64,000 nucleotides of DNA from Aquanectria penicillioides (GCA_003415625.1 PYIU01000004.1:2356001-2420000); one strand, 5' to 3'; counted from the first letter of the stretch, positions 10,306 to 21,939 are shown. Translations and numbers: made by a program. The notes: a model not told the origin generated them from the sequence alone.

Positions 10306-12441
10306 ATGCAGTTGACCTGGGACCTGGGAATGGACCATGTCCGGTCCTGGGTCCTCAGCGGTGACTACGAACTTGATGATTCCTTCGATCGCCCTTTTGA
10401 CTGGAGTTCCACCGTTGTTACTGGCCTTTCCGAGGCTGCCGCTGTACCCCAGCCCGATGATGCGAGTGCTCATCCTCATGCGGGTGCCGATGCTACCTTG
10501 ATATCCGATCCCAGCACGCCGGCCTCATCCCTTTCGCCTCCTTCATCATCGCCTCCTGCAATGGATCAGCTGCGTGGCGTTCCTGACCACGTTGACGATG
10601 TTCTCATCCCCAAGAGCGCAGACATCCGTCGTGTCTTCCACAATGGCCGCCACACATGGCAGCAGTTCCGTGACCGGGCATTGGCACTCCCCCGCGGCGC
10701 ATTCCCTCCCGGCCTTGATCCTGCCATTGCCTTCAGGGACATGCCGTCCCTCCCCAATGCCATCCCTCAGAAAGGGGTTCTCGCCGGTGCCCCAAGCTGG
10801 GCTGTCCCCGACCCCGATGTTTCTGACGCGCTTCCCGATCAGGACTTCGATCTCACCCATGTTACCGGCACCACCAAATATTTCCGCCTTGCGTATCCCG
10901 ATCCCATCAATTGTCACGTTTCCTCGGATCCGAGCGCCTGCCACTACGGGAACCCGCCGCCCTCCAACGTTGGTGCGTCAAACACCCCGCAGGGCCTCGC
11001 CATCTTGACCATGTGCTGGTCCTACATCTTCTCCACCCGGCTACTGCAACTCCAGGGCCGGAGGGTCCACTATACCGACTCCTGCCTCCGCCCATTCCCG
11101 AAGAATGCTGTTGGCGACCTCGCTCAGAACGAGATCCCTGTTCGACTTCCAGGCGAGGCCTCCACGTCTCTAGTCCATTGGCTTTGCGCTATCCTCGCGC
11201 CGAAGCCGGGATGGTTGACAGATGACAAGGGTGGTCAGTTCTCGCCTTGGGCAGCCTCGTGTGTAGGGGACTTGCAGTTCGTCGTTGTTACTGAAGAGCA
11301 AGTCTTCTTCAACCCTAACTATGAGCCCCCAAGTGACGTCGAGGCCACAGATCTCCTCATTGAGTTCTGCAACCTCTTCGGAATTGGTCACGAGTCGGCG
11401 CCTTCTGATGGCTCCACTCCCCTGTCTCCTATCAAGGCTGCTTTCCTCGCCACGCTTGGTATTCCGTTCTATCGAATGGCCAAGCTTCAGCCACAGTTCC
11501 CCAGGCCTTCGCTGGAGCCTAAGAACGCCGTTGCCTTGAGCAGCGATCAAGTTGATTCAATCCGCCGGTATACGGATGATCTGCAGTACTACATGACGCT
11601 TAGCATGCATCAGTGGTCTCTGGGTCCCGTCTTGTGGAGTATTTTCTGGCAACCCAGCATCCAGTGCAACTTTGCCAGCCCCTGGCTTGCTGCTATCAAC
11701 AGCGTCATCAAGCCGGCCCTCGACGATTGCGACTTTGAGCTTCTCGCCAAGATCTTTACTCTGCGTCGCCCACGAGTAGCGCTTTGGTGGCATGGGCTCT
11801 TCCTGCTTGGCAACCCCAAGACCCTTGACTTCATTCGCAGTTACCTTGACACCCTTGATGAGGGCTGCTCATATGACACCCTTTCTCGTCCTGACATCGT
11901 CGCTACCGCCTGGACCGGATCGCCACATTCCTATCAAGACGACCCGACTCCACGCGTTTACCAGGAACTGAACGAACCCGTTCCCCGCGCTGATCTCCTG
12001 CAACATCGCCACACCCTAACGCTTCGCGACCCTTGGCCCCTCTTCTACGGCTGGCGACCCTTCGGCTCTGTTCTCATGGAAACTATCGAACCGGACCTCT
12101 ATCCCTGGCTTGAGCGTGGCCATCAACGCGACTATCAGCATTGGACTTGGTGGGCCAAGGAGGACATTTCATTTAAACCTATTTCTTCAGCTGGGTTCCG
12201 CCGCGAGACTGACCGGTTCGACTCCACAATCCCGGATAACCTCGCCATCGTCCCTGCTCCAGAGCCTTATGCGCCTCTCCCATCCTCTCTCGTCCTCCCT
12301 CTCGAACCCTCCAAGCGCGCTACCCTTCAGATGATCGCCCATTCGCTTGGAAACATCGTCGGTGAGCGCAGCATCAGCACTGCGGTCATTCCTGGCTTGA
12401 CCAACTCCCATCCCTGGCTCAAGGACTGGACCCCCGCCTAA
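10306..12441 (+). CDS. conserved fungal protein of unknown function, 711 residues
   Basis: A single uninterrupted frame starts at ATG 10306 and ends TAA 12441. I do not recognise a named domain. The first 85 residues are acidic and Ser/Pro-rich, probably disordered. From about residue 100 the sequence looks folded and is rich in Trp and Tyr (FRLAYPDP, WSYIF, WSLGPVLWSIFWQP, HWTWWAKED). There is no signal peptide and no clear transmembrane helix. Codon use and sustained hydrophobic patterning over 2.1 kb make it a real gene. It is probably a cytosolic or nuclear fungal-specific protein. The long CT-rich leader suggests steady expression. The absence of introns in a gene this long is unusual beside its neighbours. 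Confidence 0.85.
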   Translation: MQLTWDLGMDHVRSWVLSGDYELDDSFDRPFDWSSTVVTGLSEAAAVPQPDDASAHPHAGADATLISDPSTPASSLSPPSSSPPAMDQLRGVPDHVDDVLIPKSADIRRVFHNGRHTWQQFRDRALALPRGAFPPGLDPAIAFRDMPSLPNAIPQKGVLAGAPSWAVPDPDVSDALPDQDFDLTHVTGTTKYFRLAYPDPINCHVSSDPSACHYGNPPPSNVGASNTPQGLAILTMCWSYIFSTRLLQLQGRRVHYTDSCLRPFPKNAVGDLAQNEIPVRLPGEASTSLVHWLCAILAPKPGWLTDDKGGQFSPWAASCVGDLQFVVVTEEQVFFNPNYEPPSDVEATDLLIEFCNLFGIGHESAPSDGSTPLSPIKAAFLATLGIPFYRMAKLQPQFPRPSLEPKNAVALSSDQVDSIRRYTDDLQYYMTLSMHQWSLGPVLWSIFWQPSIQCNFASPWLAAINSVIKPALDDCDFELLAKIFTLRRPRVALWWHGLFLLGNPKTLDFIRSYLDTLDEGCSYDTLSRPDIVATAWTGSPHSYQDDPTPRVYQELNEPVPRADLLQHRHTLTLRDPWPLFYGWRPFGSVLMETIEPDLYPWLERGHQRDYQHWTWWAKEDISFKPISSAGFRRETDRFDSTIPDNLAIVPAPEPYAPLPSSLVLPLEPSKRATLQMIAHSLGNIVGERSISTAVIPGLTNSHPWLKDWTPA

Positions 12442-13391
12442 TCTTCCTGCTGCCAGCCTTCAAACATCCCTCTCCTCTCCCTATCTCTACTTCTCCACAA
12501 TATTGACGATCGACGACGCAAATGAGGATACGAACCTGGTGACGAACCTGCGGCACAAAAATAAAACCTTCCAAGGCGCGGGCGACTGGAGTACGGACTT
12601 GGGAATCACTTCACCAAATCGAATCAAGAAGCCGCGACTGGAAAACTAAAAGCAGAGGGTGTTGCTTTCGACAAATGGTCATGAATTGTGTTAATTCTTT
12701 TTTTTTCTTGTTTCAGACGGAAAGTTGCGATGGGGTCTGTATGGATATCCGATTATTGATAGGTCGCCTGGGTTTCTCCTCATATACCTTCGTTCTGGTT
12801 TTTTTTTTTTCAAAGCTGTTATTTGGGTTGAGTTTTTATGCTATCTCGCCAACTTCTGGCGATGGTCGGATCTCCGAGCTTCAATATTTTCCCTCCGCTC
12901 TTTGGGTTTGCTGTCTTGGAGTTTTGGCTCGCGTATAGTGGCCCTAGTCTAAGCTAGGCATTGTGACAAGAAATATTACCCTTGCACCCATGTCTCCCAG
13001 GCTGGTGTTAGCCGCGGACGGCGTGGTGGCGTTGCTATCAACTTGACCGCTACCCGTAGCTTTGTCCCTCGCCCTGTCTATACTCAATTCGTGATAGTTC
13101 GCTGCATCCTGCCCACCACAATGCGACGTCACATGCCGTCATATGGTAAAGGCGCAATTGTCCAATGAGCTTTAGGTGATGTTTTTCTTCCATTATCTTA
13201 TCCCGATTAATCAAATAAGTCTCTACAAGGATATCAATCATCATCATCATGATAAGAATCGCCTTCCCGCAATATCCCGCCTGTAATCAATGCTGATATT
13301 TCCATATCATGGCAACGTCGTCAACCTCTCATGAGGACCTCGACGCAAAAAACGATATTCTTCTTAACTTCTTATAGGAATCCATGCACTC
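12442..13391. other. convergent intergenic region
   Basis: 3' flanks of the 711-residue gene (+) and the CFEM-like gene (-). T-rich tracts at 12700 and 12800 fit 3' UTR sequence. No gene is supported. Confidence 0.5.
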
Positions 13392-16308
13392 TTACCATGC
13401 CCACAAATCATCGAAAGCGCCAATGAGGACCAGAAAGGCAACCACAAAGACAAAAGCACAAGGCTGAGACTTTTTGCTCGAGCCACCCGTTACTTTGGAG
13501 GACTCGGATGACGACATAGTTGAAGTATCGTCGATTAATCGAACATTGGTCGACGGTGGACTTATTAGAACGTCCTCTGGTGGATTGAATGGTTCAGTAA
13601 CATCCACGGCGGCGTTATTTAAGAGATCATCACTTTCAATCACATTTTGGTCAGGTTCAACTCCAACGTCTTGGACGCTCCTTCTTGTAACCTCGTCTCT
13701 TGACGATGCCGTAGGCGGTGGCATTGTGCTTGTCTCCTAGAGTGACTCTCTGTGGGCTTTTGTGACAAACGGATGCGTCGTGACAAGAATATGATCCAGA
13801 CCTTCAATTGATTGTTCGATGTCCAGACGATCTTGGTTGAAATTGGTCACTTGTCCAGGGACAAATTTGTTGATACTTCGGGCTGCTGGTTGAGGTTCAA
13901 GGCCATCATTAGACCAAGCCATGTTCTCCCTGGTTTCCAGGCGGTTTCTGTTTGAGGATGCAGAAGTCAAACGCTCCAGGTTAATCTCTTCGCAGTCATC
14001 TGCTTTGGGCTCAGGTAAAGAGGCCCCCGCAGGTCTCCCATTTGATTGGCCGATAGGAACGCCATTTGTTCCTTGACCACCAGGCAATCCCCCTGAGAGA
14101 CTCGACCCAGCCTGTAGTGGAAGCCTGGCCCATTCGCATTCATAGCACATTCGCCATTGCACATATGTGATACCGAGCCGCCCGGTGCGCCGCCTTGGTG
14201 TGGGTAAGGTCCTGTCCCTGCGCCATTTCCATTTGAAGGAGATTGGGCTCTCCCGGAGGATGGCTGGCCGTATATAAAAGGCGAATTTGCCTGACTAACT
14301 GGAGAAATCACACGAGAATCAGATCCCGTGCCCCCGTGTGGTGTATTAGGAAGCGCTGGTGGAAATTGAACCGCTTCATTTGCTAGGTGAATCTCATCAG
14401 GGTTGGAGTCCCGGCAAGGCTGTCCATTTGTCTGTACAGAGCAAGACTCTGTAAGAGGTGAGTCAGGAGATCCTGGCACAGGCGGACTAAGGGATGGAGA
14501 CTGAGGGACAGAGGGTGGTAGCTGAGGTACAGTTTGTGGGATTTCAAGGGCGCCATCTGCAGCACAGTCTCCGTGATTGAATCCGTCAGCACAGCTTGGA
14601 GGACCTCCTGCAGGTCTCAGTGGAGGAGAAGGGGAGCAGGGGGTGTTGACGGAGGCAGTCCGGCAGCTGATGCATCAGGATTTGCACATGGAACAGGTCC
14701 TCCATTTCCTAAGCAGCTCGCATCCTCTAGAGCCGGCGAAGGGTTCGAAGCGAGCCAAGGATTCTGTGGCGCAATAGGTGCTGTCGGAGCGCAGCCTGGT
14801 GAGGTATCGCCATTTGGACAATCAATGGTGAGTCCGTTCCCAGGATTCACGTTTACGGGATGAGCAACAGCTGAAGATGGGGTAGCTTCACCGGGGCAAT
14901 TGTTGCCGAGGCCATCTGGGCATCTCGCGTCGTTGCTCTCCGTTGCAGGTGGGGGGATTCGGACCGGTGGTCTAGGGTTTGGAATACAAGAAATGCTGTC
15001 ATTGCAATTCTCCTCAGTCTGTACCGCATCGTTCCCATCTAGATGAGCTGGGATGCTAGGGTTCGAAGCGGCCACTGCGGCACCTGACTGAGGTGAAGAT
15101 GAAACTGCCCCAGAGTGGCCCTGGTTGGGGCCTAGATATGGGTTGCTGCCGATGACCTGTCCAGTGGAGTGGGGGTTGTCAAGATCACCTTGATTAGCTC
15201 CAACTGATGAGCTTCCGGCAGTGCCGGTAGCACTGCCGAGTGGGCCTTGCAGGCTTGTTGCAGGGTTATTGTTCACAGCTCCGGAAATGCCTCCCGGGTT
15301 TGGAGTCGCTGGATTTTGAGATGCAGGAAGAGGGAGTGCATTTGGGGCATTATCTCCAGAGAAGACAGTGCTCCCGGACGGATTCTGGGATGGCGGAACA
15401 GCGGATCCATGGACAGATCCGGGTCGGGAGGGAAAAGATGAGCCACTGTCAAGCGGATCATCGCAGTCTTCAATTCTGGCATTTGAACCCTGGGGGCCAT
15501 TGCCATGTCGAATGCCAGCATTCCCGGGATTCTGGTTATCCTGGGGTCCAAATGAAGAACCAACTTGCCCGCCAGATGGGCCGGATGATACCTGCCAAGG
15601 AGACTGGGGTCCCGATGGTGGAAATTGAGCACGAACCGGAGATTGAGGACCAGACGGCAAAGGTGCGGAACCAGGCGAGTTTCCTAGCCCTTTGTTTGGA
15701 TCCATGATACCATTAGGGGAAACAGTGCCTGCGGCGAATGGCTGGCCAGTTGGGGAGGTACCAAATGAAGGCAGAGAAAGGGTCAGAACACCATCGAGTC
15801 CAGCCGTGCATTCCACAGCGATTTCAAATCCATCAGCAAGCCCTCGAGCCTCGACTTGTGAATAGGGTTTGGTAGGTTCAGCTGGCTGCCGGGAGATTTC
15901 AAGCTTATGAAGCTCGACAGGGTGAAGGCTGCCGATGGTAGCACCCAGATCAGAGCACTCCGAGATGGAGTACGCAAGAGCAGGTCCATATGTCTGAGTG
16001 TGGCAGGAGTTGGTCAAGCAAAGGAAGAGAGCCTGAGGGGTGATCGTTAGCAACAAGGGTCGTTGACATCGTGGATCTGAACTCACTCTTTGCATAGCAA
16101 TATCGTTGCAGAGGGTATCCATCCTGGACAATTCATGGTAATCCATGAGGCCACGGGAACATGCTACAGCGCATTCTTCACTCGTTTGTCAATGGAGGTG
16201 CGTCTATGCTGGCATGGATCGTCACGTACCTGGTGCAGATATGCGCTGGCTGAGTCCTCCTCCAGCTATGCTGGAGACAAGGATGGCCGATGCGAGATTG
16301 GTTTTCAT
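13392..16308 (-). CDS. secreted CFEM-like protein with Ser/Pro/Gly-rich cysteine-pair repeats (frame breaks)
   Basis: Exons 16308-16230, 16163-16087 and 16032 onward. The start MKTNLASAIL is a signal peptide. Residues 27 to about 85 form a cysteine-containing domain (ACSRG, TLCND, LFLCL, TNSC, SECSD) resembling CFEM, though I count only five cysteines where CFEM has eight. A long Ser/Pro/Gly/Asn-rich region follows, with recurring cysteine pairs, and the end (13392-13460) is hydrophobic like a GPI or membrane tail. The frame breaks twice: after about 14643 (stop 14617) and near 14093. One more base in the G run 14639-14643 and one in the C run 14089-14093 restores a single frame. A TAG at 13737-13739 remains and needs an intron (for example GTCACG to CTCTAG, 48 bases) or is a real stop. 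A 62-base intron, GTATCA to CTACAG, is an alternative explanation of the second break. Role probably cell wall or adhesion. Confidence 0.65.
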
Positions 16309-16849
16309 GATCGTTCACGCCCAGAAAGAACAATGGGGGAAAGATGAGCGGGAGCAAAATGGTCTGTCGCAATTAACGATAGTCACCAAAAAGAGCGTAG
16401 TAAGGCAAGTGATCCAAAAGAGAGCGAGATGTTGATGAGAAACGAGCTGTAGTGCTGGAGGTGGGAGTTGGGTGTGATGGAGAGAAGAAAAGAAGGGTAG
16501 ACGACTCGAAAGTGGGAATGGAACTAGAGCATTGGTTTGGCGTCTGCAAGAGTTGGCAAGAACTACTCAGAGTATCCAAAAGCTACGTTGAGAAAGTCGT
16601 CGTATAAGGAAGGTTGCGCGTAAAAATCAGGAATAGTGGTAGGCACAAAGACGTCTCCTAACCAAGGTCCTTGAACCAACTTACAATACGTACCTACCTA
16701 GGTAGGTAAGTAAGGGAGCTAGTACCCAGGATCTGTAACAAGAATGCTTTGAATGGTTTCTTGTAGAGCCATGGAACACACAGATGCGGCATGATAAAGG
16801 GTCAAAAGTCCAAGGAATCGCGGGTTGTCAATTTGGGTGAAGTGGGTAT
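16309..16849. other. intergenic: promoter of the CFEM-like gene and 3' end of cms1
   Basis: No gene is supported. Near 16690-16712 lies the palindromic sequence CCTACCTAGGTAGG. Related CCTAGGTA motifs recur in other gaps of this window. Confidence 0.45.
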
Positions 16850-17876
16850 CTAATAGAACAGCAATGCCAGGGGCTTCTTCTCATCCACATATCGGTCCTT
16901 AAACTCCTTTCGCGCCAAGAAACGTGCCAGAGGCATCATTGTATCTTTCATGTCCATGACACCCCGCTTCTTCTGGTCAATATGGGAAGCGTCCACAACG
17001 ACACGCTTCAGGTTGTCAAGTGAGAGCGCCCCTGCGAGGCGATAGTTAGCGTCGTTCTAGTGTATCCGGGAAGGAGGAAACCAAGGGCCATCCTTGATCT
17101 GGGGTTTACTTACCGTTTTCGATGAGATCAATTAGGCGCGTAGGCGTGCCAACAGCGACGCCTGTCTTGTGGTTCTTCAGGAAGGCAACCTGCTCGTCGA
17201 CTTTCATGTGTTTGGCGAACTAGGGTAGGATTATGTTAGTAAATTGCAGGAACAGGGCGCCTCGTCCGGCAACCCCAAGTTTAAATCCACATACTAGCTT
17301 TGCCACGGTGTTATCCTTGCTGGAAAATTTACGTACGGCTCTGGGTTTGGTAAGCATCAGCCTCCTGTCCATGAAGATGCTTGGGCGGGTCGGCTATACC
17401 TGACGATGTCGGCGGCCCTCAAACCAGCGCCAGCAACAATGAGTGTGTGTGGCGATCCCTTCTTCTTGGGGGCCTTCTTCAAACCCTCGGCATCTTCCGC
17501 GAACTTTTCCAGGAAGCCGGGAAGCTTTTCCAAAGTCCTTGACTCTTGCCAGGATGTCGTGTCCTGGATGGAGTTGGCTGCACAAGAATGTCAACAAATA
17601 AATACGGCAAGTGAAAGGGTGATGTCGGCAAGTAAGCGCACCTGATACTGTCAAATCCGAGATCTCAACAGGGCTCAGATCGCTTCCAAAACGGCTCAGT
17701 TTCTGCGCAAGGTGATCCGCCAAGAGCTGGCTCTCCATGCGAGTGAAGACGGTGTTCAGGCCAAGCTCAACGTCGAGAGACTCATCGTCAGGGGCATTGG
17801 CCTTTCTTTTCTTGGCCTTTTTGGGCTGCTGGGCCTGGGGCGGGGCCTCGGCCTGACGTTTCTTTGAACTTGACAT
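16850..17876 (-). CDS. cms1: Cms1-like 90S pre-ribosome protein
   Basis: Five exons on the minus strand: 17876-17642, 17577-17400, 17340-17295, 17219-17114, 17031-16850, giving 248 residues. The N-terminus is Lys-rich with a nuclear-localisation-like KKAKKRK. A conserved segment follows (LLADHLAQKL), then the signature IVAGAGLRAADIVR, GVAVGTPTRLIDLIENG, and a C-terminal half ending in ALLFY. The IVAGAG/GTPTRL pattern is that of a helicase-like fold without ATPase motifs, as in yeast Cms1 and human CMSS1. Family knowledge: Cms1 is part of U3-containing early 40S precursors in the nucleolus. Every junction keeps frame (747 coding bases). Together with the Nop6-like gene, this is the second small-subunit assembly factor in the window. 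Confidence 0.9.
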
Positions 17877-18466
17877 GGTGATGTTTGTTGTGTTGTGACT
17901 GACTTCTCTCCGTCCAAAGGATGATTCCGCTAGGGAAGTGCGCAGGAAGTAAAGAATTTTTTAGATTCTGTACAGTGCTAAAACCGACTGTAGTGGCGGA
18001 CGATCTTGGTGGCCATTCTCACAAAATAGCTTGTATGCGCACTATGGCTCGCACGGTACACCGGCCACCAAGATCCACCAGACTTCAACATCATGATGAA
18101 TCCGACTTTAAACATGTGATTAGACCAAGGAGAATCCTCATTCCATGTTCTTCTTCTTATATAAATCTACGGTAATTTTAATCCTACAAATAAGCTTCGC
18201 GATCTGTGAGGCCTTTTCTGTGGAAGTGACTGTCCATTCCCAAATTAGGTACCAAAGTGGCATAGATGTACGTCTCATGAATGAATGCCTAGATCGATTC
18301 TCTAAACCCTCAGGTGTTCCGAAACGCCGATGAAAAGGACGAAAAAAAAGGGGGAGGAACACGAAAAAAAAAAAATGAAAAAAAATAACAGGCCTATTTC
18401 GACCCCAGGTCCAAGAAAACACGACACTCCCTTGCTCTTATTTATCTCCCTCGTCGCTTATGTGGC
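17877..18466. other. intergenic: cms1 promoter and 3' UTR of the SH3 gene
   Basis: No supported gene. A-rich tracts at 18343-18390 (plus strand) match the 3' end of the minus-strand gene to the right. A near-perfect inverted sequence, CACCAAGAT/ATCTTGGTGG, occurs at 18002-18014 and 18064-18072. Confidence 0.4.
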
Positions 18467-19335
18467 TTAGAAAATGCTGTTGACAATGTTGCCACCGATG
18501 GTAGCACCAGCACCGAAGATGGCTGCGTTACCCAACTTCTTGCCAAACTTCTTGCCGTACTGGCCAACCTTGCTGTCTCCCTGGCCGCCCTCCTGGTTCT
18601 GTTGGTCCTGCTGGCTGCCGTTGGCCACGGCCATGGGCGGCACAGATGAGTTGTATGGGTTCTGCTGCTGAGGAGGGCCTTGCTGCTGGGCAGGGTATCC
18701 GTACTGGGGCTGGGCAGCCGGGGCGGGCGTCTTGTTCTCCTGCTCGACGAGAACATAGTTGCGCGGGAAGATGCCCTCGAGGCCGGTGCGCTGGTTCTGG
18801 CCCATCCACCAATCCTGGTTCATGTACTCGAAGACGTTGATCTTGTCGTCCTTCTCGAACGAGAGGTCGCGACCGTCGGAGGCGGCGTATCGGTACAAGG
18901 CGCGGGCGTAAGCAACGATGGGCTTGGAGTTCCGCGAGGGCAGGTTGGGGGGAGGCGTCTGGTCATAGGAAGGCGGCGCAGGCGAAGGAGTGTTGATGTT
19001 GAGGCTCTCGAGGGCCTTAGTAGGAGGGCCAGCGGGAGCGGGAGCGGGAGCGGGAGCGGGAGCAGGAGTCGTGGTGCTGCGAGCAGCGTTGGATGAGCCG
19101 GTCGCAGTGCGGAGAGGACCAGAGAGGGATGACTCGGCAGGCAGGGCGTTGCTGATGGTGTCGAAAACGGAGTCGTCGATGACACCCTTCTCAAGAAGAG
19201 TCTCGAGTTCCTGGATGAGGGTCAGCATCTAGATTTTTTCAAAGGTGCTGTGACACGAGACGCCGGGCCACTTACGGTCTTGATGTTTCGGAGGGACCGG
19301 TTGACCTCCATGATGGTCTGGCGGTCGGCACTCAT
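18467..19335 (-). CDS. lsb1: Lsb1/Pin3-like SH3-domain protein
   Basis: Two exons, 19335-19276 and 19210-18467, 267 residues. Exon 1 encodes MSADRQTIMEVNRSLRNIKT; the acceptor at 19211 follows a GCTGAC branch site and joins NIKT to ELETLLEKG, the Lsb1 N-terminal motif. The ATG at 19228 lies inside this intron and is not the start. A PAPAPA linker (about 68-80) and a PPSY motif (99-102, possible WW ligand) precede one SH3 domain (about 118-176: ALYRY, DWWMG, GIFPRNYV). The C-terminus is Gln/Pro-rich and ends in a glycine-zipper-like FGAGATIGG. Family knowledge: yeast Lsb1 and Lsb2/Pin3 bind Las17/WASP and regulate Arp2/3 actin patches; Pin3 can be prion-inducing. The Gln-rich segment here is shorter. 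Confidence 0.88.
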
Positions 19336-20023
19336 GTTTGCGGTTGACGGATGTTCGGCGGTTGATGGATTGAAGAAGGGTCGAAAGGAAAGGGGTTATC
19401 GATCCGAGATATTTGCCTCTGTGCCTCTGTGCGAGGAGTATGAAATGCGAAACTGCGACTGTGTCGGGAGATGAACAGACTTGAGTGATGAATCCAAAGA
19501 CCATCGGGCTACCTTCCTGCTCCTCCCAAGAGCCTGCGGGGGACCTGAAATCACCTGAAGGAGGCGCTGGTTGGGGCGGTGCAGCCGCGTGGAACCACTG
19601 CGCCGAGGCCGTATAACCCACTGTTGCCGTCGTTCCAGATCCACCATCGAAACATTTATCCAATCACGGTTTGCGACACACACACACACTGGGCTTGGTT
19701 TTCGAAGGCCCGACTCCAGGTCAATGGCACAGCTTTTTTTTTTGCGGTGGGCGGGAGCCAGCTCATGCAGATCGACAGGCTATTTGTTTCGCGCATTTAA
19801 CCAACTCACAAGCGATTGGGACGGGCCTGAGCCTGGGTTTCTTTGTTTGGCAATAACTTGTATCAAGACTTCTCTCTACCTCGGTAGGAATATCTTCTAT
19901 GACTGATTCATTGGTTGGTCTGGTTTAACTTAATTTGGTTTGATTTGATTTGATATGATGATGATAGTCATCTTGGTTTAATATTGATCATGTAGACCAC
20001 TCTTCCTTGGTGGTTTTCGCTTT
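19336..20023. other. intergenic: promoter of the SH3 gene and 3' UTR of prpD
   Basis: No supported gene. The segment at 19920-19960 is a run of TTTGATT/TTTGGTT repeats, consistent with the prpD 3' UTR. Confidence 0.4.
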
Positions 20024-21939
20024 TTACACAAACTTGCTCGACTCGACAGTGTACAGGTCAACGTACTCATCCACAGACATGGCCTCAAGTCGCTTGCCGT
20101 CCTGGCCGAGCTCAACCAGCTCCTTAACCCTGGCCTCGGGGTAGTGAGGGCCCAGATGACGCTTGTACTTCTCCAGGATGACGGGCTTGGCCTCCTCACG
20201 GCGAAGACGGTGGCCCAGAGGAGCCTCAACGGCGACCTCCTCGAGGACGGTGCCGTCGTTGAGCTCGACGGTGAGAGCGTTGGAGATGGTGCGCAGGCTG
20301 GGGTCATGGTAATCCTTGGTGTACTGGGGGTCCTCAACGCACTTGATCTTCTGGCGGAGAGACTCGACCAGAGGCGAGGTGGCAGCCTCGCCGCCGTCGA
20401 CGTAGTCCGTAGCCTCGAGGCGGCCGAAGACGAGCATGGTGGCGCACATGTACTGGATGCAGTGGTCACGGTCGGCGAAGTTGTCCATGGGCTTGAACTG
20501 CTTGTCGATGATGCGGATGCAAGCCTCGTGGGTTCGGCAAGTGATAGCCTTGATGTCGGCGGCAGACTTACCCTGGGACTTGAGGAGGTGATGGATCTTC
20601 TCAGAAGCCTCAACGGCGGTCTGGGAGTGGAACTCGGCAGGGTAGGAGACCTTGAACAGGACGTTCTCCATGACGTAGCTGCCGTAGGGGCGCTGGAACT
20701 CGAACTTCTTGCCCTTGAAGAGGACGTCGTAGAAACCCCAGACGGGGGCGGACAGGACAGTGGGGATGCCCTGCTCGCCCTTCATGACCTTGAGAGCAAG
20801 GTTGACGGCACGCTGGCAGGCGTCACCGGCAGCCCACGACTTTCGGGACATGGTGTTGGGGGAGTGGCGGTAGGTTCGCAGACTCTGACCATCAACCCAG
20901 GCCTGGGTGACAGCATCGGCAATCTGCTGCTCGCTGAGGCCGAGCATCTTGGAGACGACGGCAGTAGAGGCGACCTTGACAAGGACGACGTGGTCGAGAC
21001 CGACCTTGTTGTAAGAGTTTAGGAGAGCCAGGCAGCCCTGGATCTCGTGGGCTTTGATCATACCCTCAAGGACGTCCTTGACGGTGAAGATCTTGCCGCC
21101 AGCCAGGTTGCCGCCAGCCTTGTTGGTGCGGTTGATCCAGTCGGCAACGGCGAGGATGGCGCCCAAGTTGTCAGAGGGGTGGCCCCACTCAGCGGCCAGC
21201 CAGCAGTCGTTGAAGTCGAGCCATCGGATCATGGCACCGATGTTGAAGGCGGCGTTGACGGGGTCCAGCTGGAAGGGAGTACCAGGGACCTTGGGGCCGT
21301 TGGGGACGACGGTGCCGGGCACAATGGGGCCAAGGAGCTTGGAGCACTCCTTGAACTTGAGGCCCTCCAGGCCGCAGCCGAGGGTGTCGAGGAGAATCCA
21401 TCGAGCAGTGTCGAACTATTGTAGTTACGGGTTTTCCGTGGTCAGCCACTGAATCTCTTTTACTCCTCCTCTCTCCTATGGGAATTGGGCAAAGGCGGGG
21501 GGGGTTGAGACGATAGTGATGGATCGTGGCGGGGTAGCAGCAAAGCTTCACAGATCTGGCGGGGTATTTTGACCCGACCCAAAAAGCAATCCGTCGCCAA
21601 CCTGCCCTCACCACTGGTCTCCGCCCCCGCGGGGGAACAAGGTGGGAAAATGGCACTCACAGCAAGATCCGAGTCGATGGGCTTATTGGCGACGTAGTCG
21701 GCAATATCCTTGATCTCGGGGTCGTATTCGCGGGCTTGGGAAGACATGACGGGCGCACCAGAAAGTCGGGCAGCAGATGTTGAGAAAGCGCTGTAGGAAG
21801 CGGGAGTCGCAGAGCGAGCGGCACTGAAGGAGGCCGAGCCCGAGCGGGCCACGAGGGGTGCGGCGAGACGAATGCTCCGGGGCTGGACGCGCAGCTGCTT
21901 GGTGGCCGTCCGGAGACCGCGGTTGACGGCGGCGGACAT
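20024..21939 (-). CDS. prpD: 2-methylcitrate dehydratase, mitochondrial
   Basis: Two exons, 21939-21661 and 21415-20024, 556 residues. The first 65 residues are rich in Arg, Ser and Ala without acids, a typical mitochondrial presequence. The mature protein (EYDPEIKDIADYV onward) is a complete MmgE/PrpD-family enzyme, with conserved DNLGAILAVADWINR, SYNKVGLDHVVLVKVASTA, TYRHSPNTMSRK and DRDHCIQYMCA. It dehydrates 2-methylcitrate in the methylcitrate cycle, detoxifying propionyl-CoA from odd-chain fats, Val, Ile and Met. No other cycle gene is nearby. The 245-base intron is long for this window, but the donor GTGAGT and acceptor ATAG keep frame. A 292-residue open frame on the opposite strand is only a shadow of its codon bias. 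Confidence 0.95.

Noticed and set aside
14617..16146. CFEM-like gene as a simple 509-residue protein ending at 14617
   Set aside because: The cysteine-pair pattern continues past the stop in the next frame, and the frame start used lies after the signal-peptide exon.
19211..19228. ATG at 19228 as the start of the SH3 protein
   Set aside because: It lies in the intron just before the acceptor; exon 1 at 19335 supplies the conserved N-terminus.
20144..21022. 292-residue open frame opposite prpD
   Set aside because: Lies wholly within the prpD coding exon on the other strand; Leu/Gly/Asp-rich shadow of strong codon bias.
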